From Tyto alba (lineage: Eukaryota; Chordata; Aves; Strigiformes; Tytonidae), in NCBI RefSeq assembly GCF_018691265.1, contig NW_024881278.1, forward strand, positions 10,818,501-10,882,500: a stretch of 64,000 nt of DNA, read 5' to 3'. The notes under the pieces were generated by a model. It made no database searches, was not told where the DNA came from, and saw only the letters and a program-made list of their open reading frames with translations. The number at the start of each line of letters is the position of its first letter. The first letter of the stretch is position 1. Below, piece after piece: positions 1-11,776 of this stretch. A program made the translations under genes and the position numbers.

Positions 1-3000
1 AACTTTCATCTAATGAGTAGGTTTTATGGATCTTGCTGCCCTTAGGCAGGTAAAGGAGACTGCTTTGTAGTTACTCCTTTATATTTGTGACAGAAGGCAA
101 ACAGATACATAACCATGCTTGACGATTCTACAAAACTACATTCATGTTATTTTGTGACCAACAGGTAGTGCTACTCTTCAGTTTGATATCTTAAAATTTT
201 CAGATTAAAATCTTAAGTATCTAATAGGCATCTTTCTATTTTGCTTGTTTCTCATCCTTACGTGATCGTTTTTCATTGAATAGGGGGCCATAAAGTGTGT
301 GTACATATGTGCATATTGGCCTAGATACAGAGCGGAAAAATGGACTACTGAAGGCAAGAAAATGAAATACAAAGTATTTCTGTTTATATTTTGTTCAAAG
401 TTTATTAGACCTCAAGTTGTAAGTGTTCTCTGGCTGAACTTTTTATCTAATGCAAGATGTAGGGGGAACCCAAAATGAGATGATGTGTTTTTCTGGAACA
501 TTTTAGAAATACACAATTACTTCAGGATTTCACATGCTATTAATTTACTGACACATGGGAAATATGAAATGGGTTGCTAAATGCCCTGCTTTGAGTTCTG
601 TTCAGCATGGTTTGCTGTTCTTTGCATGTGCACTTATAGGTGGTAATTCCTGCCAGTAGCCAAAGGATTGTGGTGCTGCTACTGTTTCTTGGTTGCTCAA
701 AGCAATAATCAGACCTAACTTGTGGTAGTGGTAGGGGTGTCAGGTCTTGAATGTATGTATGCTTTAGGGATCATTGTCTTCATCAGAATTCAGTGTTGTA
801 ATAACACGTAGGATCTGGAAAAAGGATTACATAAAGCTACTGAGTTGTTTTTTTTTTTTAAAGGGTATAGCAAAGCTGAAATACTACAGTACTCTTGGAG
901 AGGTGTGTCACTATTGGCATGTGTTCCAGGTCACATGGGGAAGAGATGGAGGTACTGTACAGGAGAAGTAGCAATTATTTTCACAGTTTGGTCAGATGTT
1001 AACCCATATTACAGATCCCTGGCTATATCCCAGACTCATGGACTCCTGAGTTATTAGCTTATTTTTTTTTTAATGAAAGATTAGTGTCCTTGTGATTGCA
1101 GAGCATGTAATAGTGCTCTGAAGAAAAAGTTAGAGGGCAGAGCTTCTGTGAGGCAAATGCCCTTTGAATTAGTGGGCATGGCTACAAGCTGGGTCAATTA
1201 TACTCATCTGTGGGCTTGTGTAGAGAGGTGGAGTCAGGCAAGAGTCAAGGAAAAGAGGATAATTCAGACTCGACTCTACCTCATTTGAACTGGTTGCTCT
1301 TTAACTAATTAATAACTCTGGACCAGGACCTTAGTGGTGATAAAACAAGCTTTCAGTATCATGCACATTCAGTACAACCCTCATTTTTTCACAAAACTAT
1401 AAATGACTGGTCATGAACTTAATATATTATAACTTGGTATTACACTGGGAAATAGGATTTTTTTTTTGTTTTGTTTTTAGGAATTATCTTGTAGCATACC
1501 AAATATGCAATTACTGAGATTTGATAAATACCCTTACCGCTACATCCTTACAAGCTACCTTTTAATATTTGAATTATTTTTTTTTTTTTAGGGAAATAAT
1601 TAATAGGGTTTTTTTTACTGTGGAAGTAGTCTTTGTTCTCTCTGTATGTGTACATATGTTGCTGATCTCTGGGTTGCATAGATATAATTAAGAGGTGTCT
1701 GTTTCAAAAAGTCAGTGATTGCCATATTTGAAGTTTTTCACCAGAATACTATCCAGAGTGTCTTAGTTTTTCTGGGTGGTTTTCCCTTGACTGTGGGCAG
1801 TAAGAGGGGTTTCCAATTAGTGAAATTTATCGGTTTAGTTATGATTCATCTCCTGAAATCAGCTACATGAATTTGAATCATTAGTACTAGATGTTTTCCC
1901 CTAAAATCTTATTAATTTCTGCTTAGTGTTTGGCATGGATATTGTATTTCTTGTCCAGATGTAGTTTTTTGGTGTTGGGCACATGTTGAAGACCTTAAAC
2001 CTTGAATGCAAGGGATCAGTTTGGACTTCAAATCCATTGACATATATGGGACACTAAGTTGTATGATTCTGCAATTTAGATTATGATATTGTAGCAAAAG
2101 TAGGGAGGGAAGATGATATTTCATTGACAGTTAAAGGCAATGAAGTGCATAGAATTTTTTTTGCATGTGGAGCAAGTGTTATTTGACCTATAATAGTTTG
2201 AATGTTATTACATCATTTTAACTTTACTGGACAGTGTGGAATGTGTACTCTATATGCTGGACGCTGCATGAGCAAGAGCTGCCACATAGTTCCTGCCTGA
2301 AAGAATTTCTAGTGGGTAGCAGGTCTCCTGGTCCTATTCTTCTTCTTGACAAAGTTAAATGCTAGGTCTGTTGGCATGGCTAGTGCTCAGGTAAAATTAA
2401 GTAGCTGATAGTACGTTGATAGCATATGATGATCAACACATTTGCATTAGTCTGCTTTTGTTAGCTAAATACGGTTTCTGAAAGGATTTTTTAGAACCAT
2501 AATGAAATATCTCTTGCTTTTGTTGTAGCATTGATATAGTTGTTAATTTTTTTTAACTAGCTAATTTCCCTCAGTTTTCTATTTAAGACCTCTCTTTATG
2601 CATAATTCCCTTAGAAGCAGGCAGTCCAGAAAGATCTGAAACATCTCTTCTGAGAAGTGGTCAACTGTGTGGAACTTGCTTTAATGCAAGTAGAAGCAAC
2701 CTCTGAATTTTCAAGTATAAATATGAAAGTTGAGATATAATAAAACTCATACTATGAATGAGCTGTGGGTTTGAGAATCTTATTGTGATCATTGGCTCAG
2801 AGCAACACAAAATTGTGTATGTTTCCTGGTAATAATCTTCACCCATACAGCATCAGTAAGAATCAGTCAATACAGCTGACACCACATTGTACAAATACCT
2901 GTTTAGAGTATTGTTATGCATCTTATTTCTGTTCATAGTGGGATGAAATGAATGGTGGATGAGAATAGCATTTTTACCTGCTTAAATCCAAAGTGTTTTT

Positions 3001-4886
3001 TTATTTCTTGTAGAAGAATCATGCTTAAGTCTTCTCTTGGAAAGCTTTCTCACCACCATCAAAACTTGCACCTTATCCTACTATATAACATGTAGTAACA
3101 GAAAAATGTATTTCAAAGACAAGCTCTTTGATATAGACACGAGAAAGAGATCTTTTCACAAGAGCTGGGATAGGAAGAATCCTTCCAACAGTGTGATGCG
3201 AACTGTCAAATGGCCCACTTATAACAATAACACAGATTCACATTGAAGGCAGAGGTTTTGCTATTTGCAGAATACATGTACCACAGAAGGAGCTTGCAAG
3301 ACCCTTCTGCAGGCAGCCTTTCCTGCTCTTTCCTGTTGAGTTCTTGCTGTTCCTATAAAATGCTTAGGCAATGACTCAAAGAGGTGAGGAGGAGAGAGAA
3401 TTCATTAGTGGGTTGGTAGGCTGCTTTATTTTAAGTGTTCATTCTTTGTAGCTACATTGTGAAAATATCAGATCTATGAAATGTACTTTTCATACCTGTT
3501 CTGCTTTATTTAATCCAAGTAAAATAATTTGCTTGGCAAATGCTACTGTTTAAGCCAGTGTTGGCTGTCATTGATGTAGGACTTCCCCCTGTCTCTGTTC
3601 TGCCAAAGCAGGCTTTTATGTAAGGCAGCTGCTAAAGGGAGGGCACTAGGATCAGAGCACTAATATTGAGAGTGTCTGGAGCAGGAAACAGAATCAGAAT
3701 GGGAAATCAAACTCCAGAAGAGAACAGGTAATTATTCCTAATGGGAAGAAATAAGCAAAAGCAGCTGTTTGTATTTGAAATTATGGGCCTATAGAGGAAT
3801 GCAGCTTTGTTACTGACTTGGACTTTCAGAAAAAATGACTGGTTTGGAGGGACTGAGGATACCTTGGGAATAACTTCTGTAGACTATCATTTCTGTTACG
3901 TAAGGAATTTAATGGCTAGCTCACCAAAACACTGGCAGATAAATGGACCTGGGGAGAAAAATACTGAAGCCTAAAACTAGCTTTTTTCTTTTTAAGTGAT
4001 CTTAGACATTGCTTAGCTGCAGCAACTGAAATAAATAGAATCTGTGATACAGAAGAAATGACTGTGATCCTTCAGCTTTGACCTCTGGAAGTGAGGCTAT
4101 AGTTATACACTGTATCAAATCTGTATGGTATTTACATGTGTTCAATTTATTTGTCATCAATCTCACTGTATAAGAAAGTCATTCTGGGGACTACATGACA
4201 GAAGGATTCTCATCACTTGTTTAACCTCGGACAATTGTTCTTGCAAGTCCATTTTCTCTAATCTTTGTATTGGAAGCATGCCCCACCATTATGCATGGTA
4301 AACTTCGTGATCCTACTGAGTGTCAGGAACTATAAATGTAGAAGAGCTAAGTTGTTAGAAAAGTATGTTTCGATCTGCAGAAGAATAAAATATTCCAGAG
4401 AGCCTGTTTTGAAGAAACGGTGGCTTAAGATCTACACCTTGATGTCTAATCTTCCTTTCCTACTTGAAAGGGTTAAGATGTCACTAAAAGGAAGGTACTT
4501 CAGTGTAATTACATCATCATTCTCTGCATGCTTAACCTCTTTCTAGGGTGGAGAGGTAGCCTAAGAGAGGTTCTGATTTTTTTATAAAAACAATAGAGTT
4601 TTCTCTACACAGGCTGAAATGTAAAATATATTTCTGAGGCTATACACACCTTTTTTCCTCATAAATCTGGTTTGGATTGTTTAATATATGATAAAGATCT
4701 AGTACAGTTTATTATTGGTACGTAGTCTACTGAACAAGACTGAACCAAGCTAGGAGAAGGTATGTAGCAGGACCATGTGTGTAGAAGGACTATAGTCTGG
4801 CTGTGCTTTTGTATCTTTTGAAAAGCTGATATTAATAGATGTGACTACTGGATATCTGTGCAGTCTTTCCTTTCTTTTGAATGGGT
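1..4886. other. Non-coding unique DNA, no gene seen
   Basis: All frames are dense in stops. The only open frames are short (up to about 93 codons, for example 4265-4546 plus) and resemble no family I know. Short T-runs occur (around 849-859, 1460, 1577-1590). I see no recognisable repeat family, RNA gene or promoter. It could be intron or intergenic DNA. Confidence 0.6.
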
Positions 4887-5325
4887 GAGGTTGTATGGAA
4901 CCTTCGGAGATCATAGTGTCCAGCTCCTCTGCTCAGTCACCTGGAGCTGGTTGCCCAAGACTGCGTCCAAATAGCTTTTGAGTATCTCCAGGGATGAAGA
5001 CTCTGCAACCTATGCCAGTGCTTGGCCACCCTTACAGCAAAAGTTTTCCTGATGTTCAGACAGAATCTCCTGTGTTCCAGCTTTTGCCCATTGCCTCTGG
5101 TCCTGTCACTGGCCACCACTGAAAAGAACCTGGCCGCATCTTATTTACACCTTCCCTTCGTGTATTCATATACATTAATAAGATCCTCCCCAAGCATTTT
5201 CTAGGCTTAACAGTCGCAGCTCTCTCAGCCTTTCCTGGTATGAGATGCTAAAGTCCCTTAATTGTTTCAGTGGCCCTTTGTTTGACTCTCTCAAGTAAGT
5301 CTGTATCTCTGTCCTAGCAGTCCCA
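4887..5325 (-). mobile_element. CR1 LINE fragment, old and diverged, 3' part
   Basis: Read on the plus strand, the segment follows the reverse complement of the avian CR1 3' region. It starts with a diverged form of the 'ggaccttcggagatcat' end, passes through the 'ccagggatgaagactc' and 'ccacccttacagcaaaag' blocks, and reaches the 'ctctcagcctttcctggtatgag' block. Divergence is higher than in the other CR1 copies here, which suggests an older insertion or subfamily. It is 5' truncated, as most CR1 copies are. Boundaries are accurate to about 20 bases. Confidence 0.85.
4937..5119 (-). pseudogene. CR1 ORF2 C-terminal remnant
   Basis: This is a 60-codon open stretch inside the CR1 fragment. The translation keeps short pieces of the C-terminal tail of the CR1 endonuclease/reverse transcriptase polyprotein, namely '[16 protein letters not shown]', '[13 protein letters not shown]' and 'LHPWRYSKA'. 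There is no RT or endonuclease domain, because the element is truncated far upstream of them. It is a dead fragment. Confidence 0.7.
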
Positions 5326-6554
5326 TACTATTTGCATTAGCTTTACGGATGATGCAGATGTTATGCATTATAAGGCTCACAAAGAAACACTTCAGGTTAA
5401 ACAGCTCCACACTAACACTTTCTTTTAACTTTAATTACTCTATTGGTTCAATGGTTTGATAACATTTAGAAATCTCTAATGCAAAAGGTAAAATTCAAGA
5501 AGTGAATGTCTTCCTGAAAGACTCTTCATAGTCTTTAAAATACAGCCTGAAATGCAGTGAGGTAACCAATCTTAGTAATGCTATAAAACCAGCATCTATT
5601 GACTTCAGCAGAGTCTAACTTTGGAACTTGTAGCTACAAGGCTGTACGCTTATACAATGCTAGTAAATCATACTGAAAATACTGTTTTCTGCCCACTACT
5701 GGGTGATAACACAGAAGTTGGTTGGTTGGTGTTCCTTTGGTTGGTTGTTTTTTGTTTGTTTGTTTGTGTTTTTTTTGGATGGGGCTGGATAGGTGACTTT
5801 GCCACAGTGAAGCTTTGCTTGAAGACCTAATCCACTTGTTAAAAATTCAAATCCTCCCCAAGCTATCAGTAGCTCCTGATTCCTGTTCTACATATACTGT
5901 GTCTTTTTTTCTCATTTAGATTCTGCTTAATGGGAGAGTCCTCTTTAGGGTCAGAGGTCTTGGCATTGTTTATAGGATTGCTATACTGGAGAATATTGTC
6001 TGTCTGGGGTAATAAGCACTGTTCTTCAAGTGGTTATAAGAGTATGACAGAGATCACCTAAATGTACAGAATTATGCTTCTCCAACTGATTTACTCATGG
6101 ACTTTTAAGTACTTGGGCATGTTGGATTTTTATATTTAAATTTCATTAACTGGATTAATTTGTTGTAAATACAGTCTTCAATTGAAGAAAAAAAGGCATT
6201 CTGCTGTGTTAAGGTTTGTTAATAAATAGGATAACGTATCTTTTTTTGTGCAAGTTGTTTAACTCATCCACATAATGTGAGAATAAGTTCTAACCAGTCA
6301 TTTAGGAATTTCAGATACTTTGGTACTGGAAAATTTAACAGTGTTACAAAGTTCACCATGGCAAATATATAGGAATAAGATTTTCTCCATGTTTTTTCTA
6401 TGTTGCTTTAAAAATTAAAATATTTCTAGAAGTTTCTAAATAGAAAAAAATTTAAAAACAGTAGTAACACAAAATATTTTTAATACAAAAATAAGGTTAA
6501 ATACTAACTGCTGCATACATACACATGCCGTTGTCCCTTACACTTATTTCAATT
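5326..6554. other. Non-coding unique DNA
   Basis: No gene or known transposon is visible. The segment contains a GT-rich simple repeat near 5717-5776 and AT-rich sequence before the LTR. The 69-codon open frame at 5621-5830 runs through the simple repeat and looks like chance. Confidence 0.55.
5717..5776. repeat. GT-rich simple repeat (TTGG)n/(TTTG)n
   Basis: Three runs can be seen: TTGG units at about 5718-5730, a second TTGG stretch at about 5737-5747, and TTTG units running into a T-run to 5776. It is impure and probably decaying. Confidence 0.8.
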
Positions 6555-6838
6555 TGTCGTGGTTTGAGCCTGGTCAGCAGCTAAACATCACGCAGCTGCT
6601 CACCCACCCTCCCCCCCCAACCCAGGAATTGGAGGAGGGAGTTGGAGGGGTAAAGGGAGACTTGCAGGTTGAGATAGAAACAATTTAATAATGGTAATAA
6701 AATGAAAACAATGACAGTAATAGAAAATACAAGCGGGCAATGCACAGTGCAATTGCTCACCGCCCACCAACCAATACCCAGCCCATTCCCAGCTAGTGAT
6801 CCCGAAGTACCAAGATCCTGCAATCGCAATCCCAGACT

Positions 6839-6866
<28 letters not shown>
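6839..6866. repeat. (AG)14 microsatellite inside LTR
   Basis: There are 14 uninterrupted AG units, CT on the LTR sense strand. The tract lies 24 to 51 bases downstream of the TATA box of the host LTR, where transcription would be expected to start. Confidence 0.97.
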
Positions 6867-6869
<3 letters not shown>

Positions 6870-6889
6870 CTTCCCAACCACCCCTCCTC

Positions 6890-6933
6890 TATATAGTGAG
6901 CATGACGTTCCATGGTATGGAATATTTCATTGG
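6890..6933 (-). promoter_or_regulatory. LTR core promoter: CCAAT and TATA box
   Basis: On the minus strand a CCAAT (6933-6929) precedes a TATATA (6895-6890) in the context ctatatagagg. This is the expected U3 order of an ERVL-like LTR. Whether it is active is not known. Confidence 0.65.
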
Positions 6934-7160
6934 CCAAGTTGGGTCTGGTGCTCTGGCCATGCTCCCTCCCTGCTTCTTGTGCCCTTGCGCACAGGCAGGA
7001 CATGGGGAGTTGAAGAGTCCTTGGAATCGCAGCAGCAATCAAAAACATCAGTGTGCTATCAGCATTCTTCTCATACCAAACCCAATGCTGAATCCAAAAC
7101 ACAGCACTATTCTAGTTACCAGAAAGGAACATTAACTCTACTCCAGCCCAAACCAGGATA

Positions 7161-8562
7161 GTTACTGCAGTGACCAAAGAATAAGACAATGGAATTAGGT
7201 GTTTTTTGGTGTTACTGGCAAATATATAGACATGACTCTTTAAAAAGAAGCTGCTGGGTGTTCAGGACAAGAAAAGGTGGTGTGAGAGGTGCTGCTGATA
7301 CCTGAGAGTCATTACAGTAGAATTCACTTGGCTCTGGCTTAAGAACTTAAGAAATAACTAAGTTTTTAGGCTTTATATGTCCATCCTAACAAAATGGCTC
7401 CCTTTTACCACGTGCTGTTTTTTATTTTGAATAAATTATATGCTAACCTTTAAATGATAAATACCCATTTATCTCAGAGGTATGAGTCTAAATAACAAAT
7501 CACTTTTATTATTAAGTATGCACTAGTTCTTGCTTATGAAGCCTGTGGGTTTCAAGAAATTGTAGAGGATTAATACTGGTTTGATGTTACACCTTCTCCC
7601 AGGTAACACTACTGAAAAGAATCAGTACCTCATTCAAAGGCTGAAACTGTGTATATATTATAAAGTTCTGTTATACATGCATGAATGTAGTAAAATTAAC
7701 CCCAATGGTTTCTTTTTCAGTGGGCTAGAAATAAAAATAGCTGAAGAGCTGTGAGTCCTTGTGAACCTCTATTGTCAGTTGGTAGTTGAACAGTACTCGG
7801 AGGCTTTAGAGCTTATTATTAATATATAGTTACTGAAACAGCAGAGATGTATATTAATACTCAAAATTGGAATAAAACCTGCACTCAGTACCAGGGAATC
7901 TTGCTATATCAACACTGTATTTGTTACAAAGTGACTTGGAGGAGTTGACTGCACTGTCGATTTATTCAGTCTTTGGAATTGATTCTTTGGTGAAACTTGG
8001 CACAAATTTTAAATCTCTGGCTGTTTTTCAATATCACTCTTCACTCATCTCTTCCAGTGGACTAAGATATGCTTCTCCAATGAAATTTTAAATACCTGGT
8101 ACTCATAATCATAAAGGGCATTTTTTCATAGCTAATTTCTTTTATGTAGGCTGTCACAAGTGAATTGCAGAGCTTTCATTGACAGGGTATATTGGACCTT
8201 ATAACAGAGGTATTTTTGCTGTGTTTTCAAGAGAAGTTAATACTTCTAATTAAAACCAACAGACTTAAGTACCATATGTGGAAATAAATGCTAGAACTAA
8301 TTTATAATAAAATTTTCCTTAAAAGTAATGAAGTCCTTAACTCACGAAGAGCATAACCTGCTTCATAAGAAACCCTAAAAGTTGGCTGAAATGGTACCTT
8401 TGTAATGTTGGGTGAGAGAAATTTGGCCTGGGATTTAGGATTGCTATCTAGTTGTTACACTGAGAATGAAAGCAGAAAGAAACGTAGAGTTTTTGAGCCT
8501 GTTAGGTAGACAAGCTGATAGTAGACATACTTGAATATGTCCATTAGCTACCTAATCATACA
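7161..8562. other. Non-coding unique DNA
   Basis: AT-rich, stop-dense sequence with no open frame longer than 60 codons and no recognisable repeat. Nothing else is seen. Confidence 0.55.
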
Positions 8563-9069
8563 GAGACCCCACCTGGAGCACTGCAACCAGTTCTGGGATC
8601 CCTAGTACAAGAAACACATGGTTAGAGCAGGTCCTGAAGAGGGCCACAAAAATAGTCAGAGGGCTGAACCATCCCCCCAGTGATTTGGGATTGGGATTGT
8701 TCAGCCTGGAGAAGAGAAGTCTCTAGGAAGACCTTATAGCAGCCTTCCAGTACTTAAAGGAGGGCTACAGGAAAGCCAGAGAGGGCATGTAGTGATAGGA
8801 CAAGGGGTAATGTTTTTAAACTGAAAGAGGTTAGATTTAAATTGGACACAAGGAAGAAATTTTTTTGATGAGGGTGTTAGGGCACTGGCCCAGGTTGCCC
8901 AGAGCAGCTGTGGCTGCCCCCTCCCTGGAAGGGTTCAAGGCCAGGTTGGACGGGGCTTTGAGCAGCCTGGTCTGGTGGAAGGTGTCCCTGCCTGTGGCAG
9001 TGGGGGTTGGAACTAGATGATTTTTAAGGTCCTTTCCAACCCAAAAAATTCTGCAATAATTCTATGATC
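8563..9069 (+). mobile_element. CR1 LINE, 3' part, plus strand (copy A of tandem pair)
   Basis: The copy starts at 'gagaccccacctggag' and runs through the CR1 3' blocks ('cagcctggagaagagaag', 'ttatagcagccttccag', 'gggcactggcccaggttgcc', 'ctccctggaagggttc', 'ggtgtccctgcctgtggca'). It ends in the CR1 3' terminal 'attctatgat' repeat. It is about 507 bp, 5' truncated, and closer to consensus than the 4887 copy. CR1 has no poly(A) tail and inserts without a clear target duplication, and I saw none. A second CR1 tail begins about 10 bases after its end. Confidence 0.95.
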
Positions 9070-9078
9070 ATATTGTGG

Positions 9079-9405
9079 CCTTTCAATATATAAAGGTGAC
9101 TAATGAGAAAGACTGAGACATACTTTTTACCAAGGCCTGTAGTGACAGGACAAGGGACAATGGTTTTGAACTGAAAGAGGGTAGATGAAAATTGGATGTA
9201 AAGAAGAAAGTTTTTACAATGAGAGTGTTAAGGCACTGGAATGGGTTGACCAAAAAATACGTGGATGCCTCATAATTGCAAGTGTGGAAGATCAGGCTGG
9301 ATGGGGCTTTAAGCAATCAGATCTAGTGGAAAATGTCTCTGCCTATGGCAGAGGAGTTAGACCATATCTTTAAAGGTCCCTTCTAACCCAAACTATTCTA
9401 TGATT
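9079..9405 (+). mobile_element. CR1 LINE, 3' part, plus strand (copy B of tandem pair)
   Basis: The copy starts in a diverged 'cctttcaatatataaagg' that matches the CR1 block 'ccttccagtacctaaagg'. It then carries 'gcctgtagtgacaggacaag', 'actgaaagagggtagatg', 'gttaaggcactgg' and the 3' end 'ttctaacccaaactattctatgatt'. It is more diverged than copy A, for example in the middle block around 9250-9300. Different divergence suggests two separate insertions rather than a recent duplication. Confidence 0.92.
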
Positions 9406-10840
9406 TCCAGAAGGGATTAGGAGCAGGAATGATGATGTCATGTTGCCCACTAGTTAGCCAATCCTTTCTTTTTTTTTTTAAGTTTGTCTTGTCTCCCCTG
9501 CTAGATATCATTCTTGTGCTTCCTGGATTTGAATTAAGATCTGTAAATATTTGACACTTGGTTTGATTTTACATACAGAATGGCCTTCTCAAGCAAGCAG
9601 ACTTGGTAGTTACTTCTGTCTCACTTTGCTGATCATACTGCCTTTATACAGCCTCACTAAAATGAGTTGCTTTTAAGCAGCTATGTTTTGTTGTCGTGTT
9701 TTTAAATTGCACATTTATGATGCCTTTTTGGAAATTAACTTGAGTTATGGGTATTAAGGTATAAGATTATCCTCCAAGAAAATGGACACCAGAATAACTT
9801 TTTAGCTAAACGAGGGATCACAAGCTACTTGTTTGTCAAGTGTAAATTGGAAACTGCTTAAATCCACAAGGGCAAAACCAGATAGCTTTACAAAAAGCAG
9901 AATTTAGTGATAGCGATCCATATTTCTCATTATTTTTCAAACACCATTTTCTCCCTTGATTTGTAGGGATTTCAGTTTAAGGGTGATTTTTAGATGTAAA
10001 GTCTTTAACTGCTTGTTAATTTCTAACAGTGAGCGTGTGTTCTTTCTTCCCTTTGTGTCACATACATTGTGTTCCTTTGGTTGAGGCTCTTACAGGAGAA
10101 ACATAATGGTTGTTTAAGTAGATGAAGAAAGGGAAAGAATTTTCTTCAAGGTATTAGGTTTTTACTCACACGTGTAAAAATTGCAATTGTTCTGGGCACC
10201 AGCATCAGGTTTAGGTGCACAGAATGCCTTACACAGCAGATCAATTTGTGCTGCTGGGAGATCTGATTTCTCTCAAGTCAGTTCTAAGCTTTCCCGGTGA
10301 TTTGAGCAGCTTTGTGTCTTTGCATCCTTTTATGACTACTTACCGTATAAGAAACTTCTTTGCTGTGTCTTGGCATGCTTGTGTGTCAGAACAGTGTAGC
10401 AGGGAGATGCTCTAACTATTCATAATTGAGCCACCTCAGGTACCAAAAGCTTCTAGCCATGACAGCATGGATCTCTGCATGATTAATTTACTCCTACCCT
10501 CATAAGCTTTGCAATGCTGCCATCAGGCTTGTCAGCAGGATGATTCGTTTCTTTTGTGGAATCTGGGGCTTACAGTGCTGTCCTTGCTATAGTGAGATGG
10601 GCCTTATTAATAAAAACAAGAAAGATGCAAAATAGAAAGTTTAAGTTTGAGGAACTGACCTACTCTGGAGCTGTAATGATGTGTCTGTCTGAACCTTTGT
10701 GGTGAGAGCAAATGAGTTAGTGTAGCCCAGTAAGAAACTACGCGACTTCTGTAAAAGACTGGTGTGACTAGCTTGTGTGGCAGAACATGGAGTTTTCTTT
10801 CTGCATGCATGGTCATGTAGACTTCAGGGAAATGTGTGAA

Positions 10841-10861
10841 TTTTTTTTTTTTTTTTTTTTT
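10841..10861. repeat. T21 homopolymer
   Basis: Twenty-one uninterrupted T residues. On the minus strand this could be a remnant poly(A) tail, but the flank holds no gene-like sequence. Confidence 0.95.
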
Positions 10862-11760
10862 AAACCTAGAGGTCTCATTAATAATATCTAAGTATTATTT
10901 ATAAAGATTGTCACTTTACAAACAACTTTTTAACCAGACTGGGAAAAGTGAATGTGATTTCTCCTCAATCTTCACAAATTTTGAGATGCGTAATAATTAA
11001 TCTTTAAATGTAATTGAGTTTCCTGTTCACAATTATTTCTTAAGGATTTATAACAGCATAGAAGCCCAAAAATTCAATATATGTAATGTTCCACACAAAT
11101 CTTTCGAAGATCAGAATTCTACATAGTCCAAGAAAACCTGAAGCTAAAAATCCTGGTTTAGATTCTTAAATACTGTGTAAGTATTTACAGTTTGGTCATA
11201 TGCTTCTCCAATCTGTATGCATGAAGGAAATGAAATTTTTGTGTGCTTACTATTTTATTTCACTAAGCAATAGATGTTTGAGAAGACAGGCATTAGACAA
11301 ACAGGAAAGAAATGTCAGCTCTAGTTTTCTTCGGTATTTTATTCTTGGGAGCTACATTCTGAACTACTTGTGTTAATTATTTTTGAAGTAAGGGATGAAA
11401 CCATCTGTCTCCTTCCGATTAATTTTTTTTTTTTTAAGAACCAAAAGCATTAGATTTTTTTTTTTAACTGAAAAGTCGCTGGAAAAAATGCACCCTCTGC
11501 AGTTCTGATTTAACAATGAGTGCTGTGTAGCTGGGCATCTGCTTTCTCATTCAGTCCAACTAAAGGCAGTGGTAGGCTATTTCCTACATATCTCAAAGAG
11601 GCTGAATGCCAGAACATGATGTTAGAAATAAGACTAAGGATGTTTCTCTGTATTCCTTCACTTTCTATATATAAAATGTTATTTCTGTAAAGCTATTCCT
11701 GTCATTGCAGGCAAAATACTAGTTTAGTCATACAGTCTGTACAGACTTGTTTCTTTCTGA

Positions 11761-11776
11761 TTTTTTTTTTTTTTTT
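11761..11776. repeat. T16 homopolymer
   Basis: Sixteen uninterrupted T residues preceded by a pyrimidine-rich 'tttctttctga'. No AG-bounded exon is evident just downstream. Confidence 0.95.

Larger units (their letters stand above)
6555..7160 (-). mobile_element. Solo LTR, avian ERVL-type, minus strand
   Basis: Read on the minus strand, the element starts 'tatcctggtttgggctgg' (7160 leftward) and ends '...aaaccacgaca' at 6555. These are the start and end I know from the ERVL-like LTR family of neoavian genomes, except that the first TG has become TA. In sense order it has a CCAAT motif (6933-6929), a TATA box (6895-6890), an AG-repeat tract and an ATTAAA-type polyadenylation signal (6689-6684). 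Its length of about 606 bp suits a full LTR. No internal retroviral sequence adjoins it, so it is a solo LTR from recombination. Flanks (caatt on the left, gttac on the right) show no clear target duplication, which suggests age or a slightly misplaced end. The 173-codon open frame at 6581-7102 lies within this LTR and is not a gene. Confidence 0.88.

Noticed and set aside
3037..3246. 69-codon plus frame with K- and R-rich composition, considered as an exon
   Set aside because: No similarity to a known protein could be recognised and it lacks a clear acceptor or donor pair in frame.
6581..7102. 173-codon minus-strand open frame
   Set aside because: It lies wholly inside the sense strand of the ERVL-like LTR and includes the translated AG repeat (LSLSLS run), so it is not a gene.
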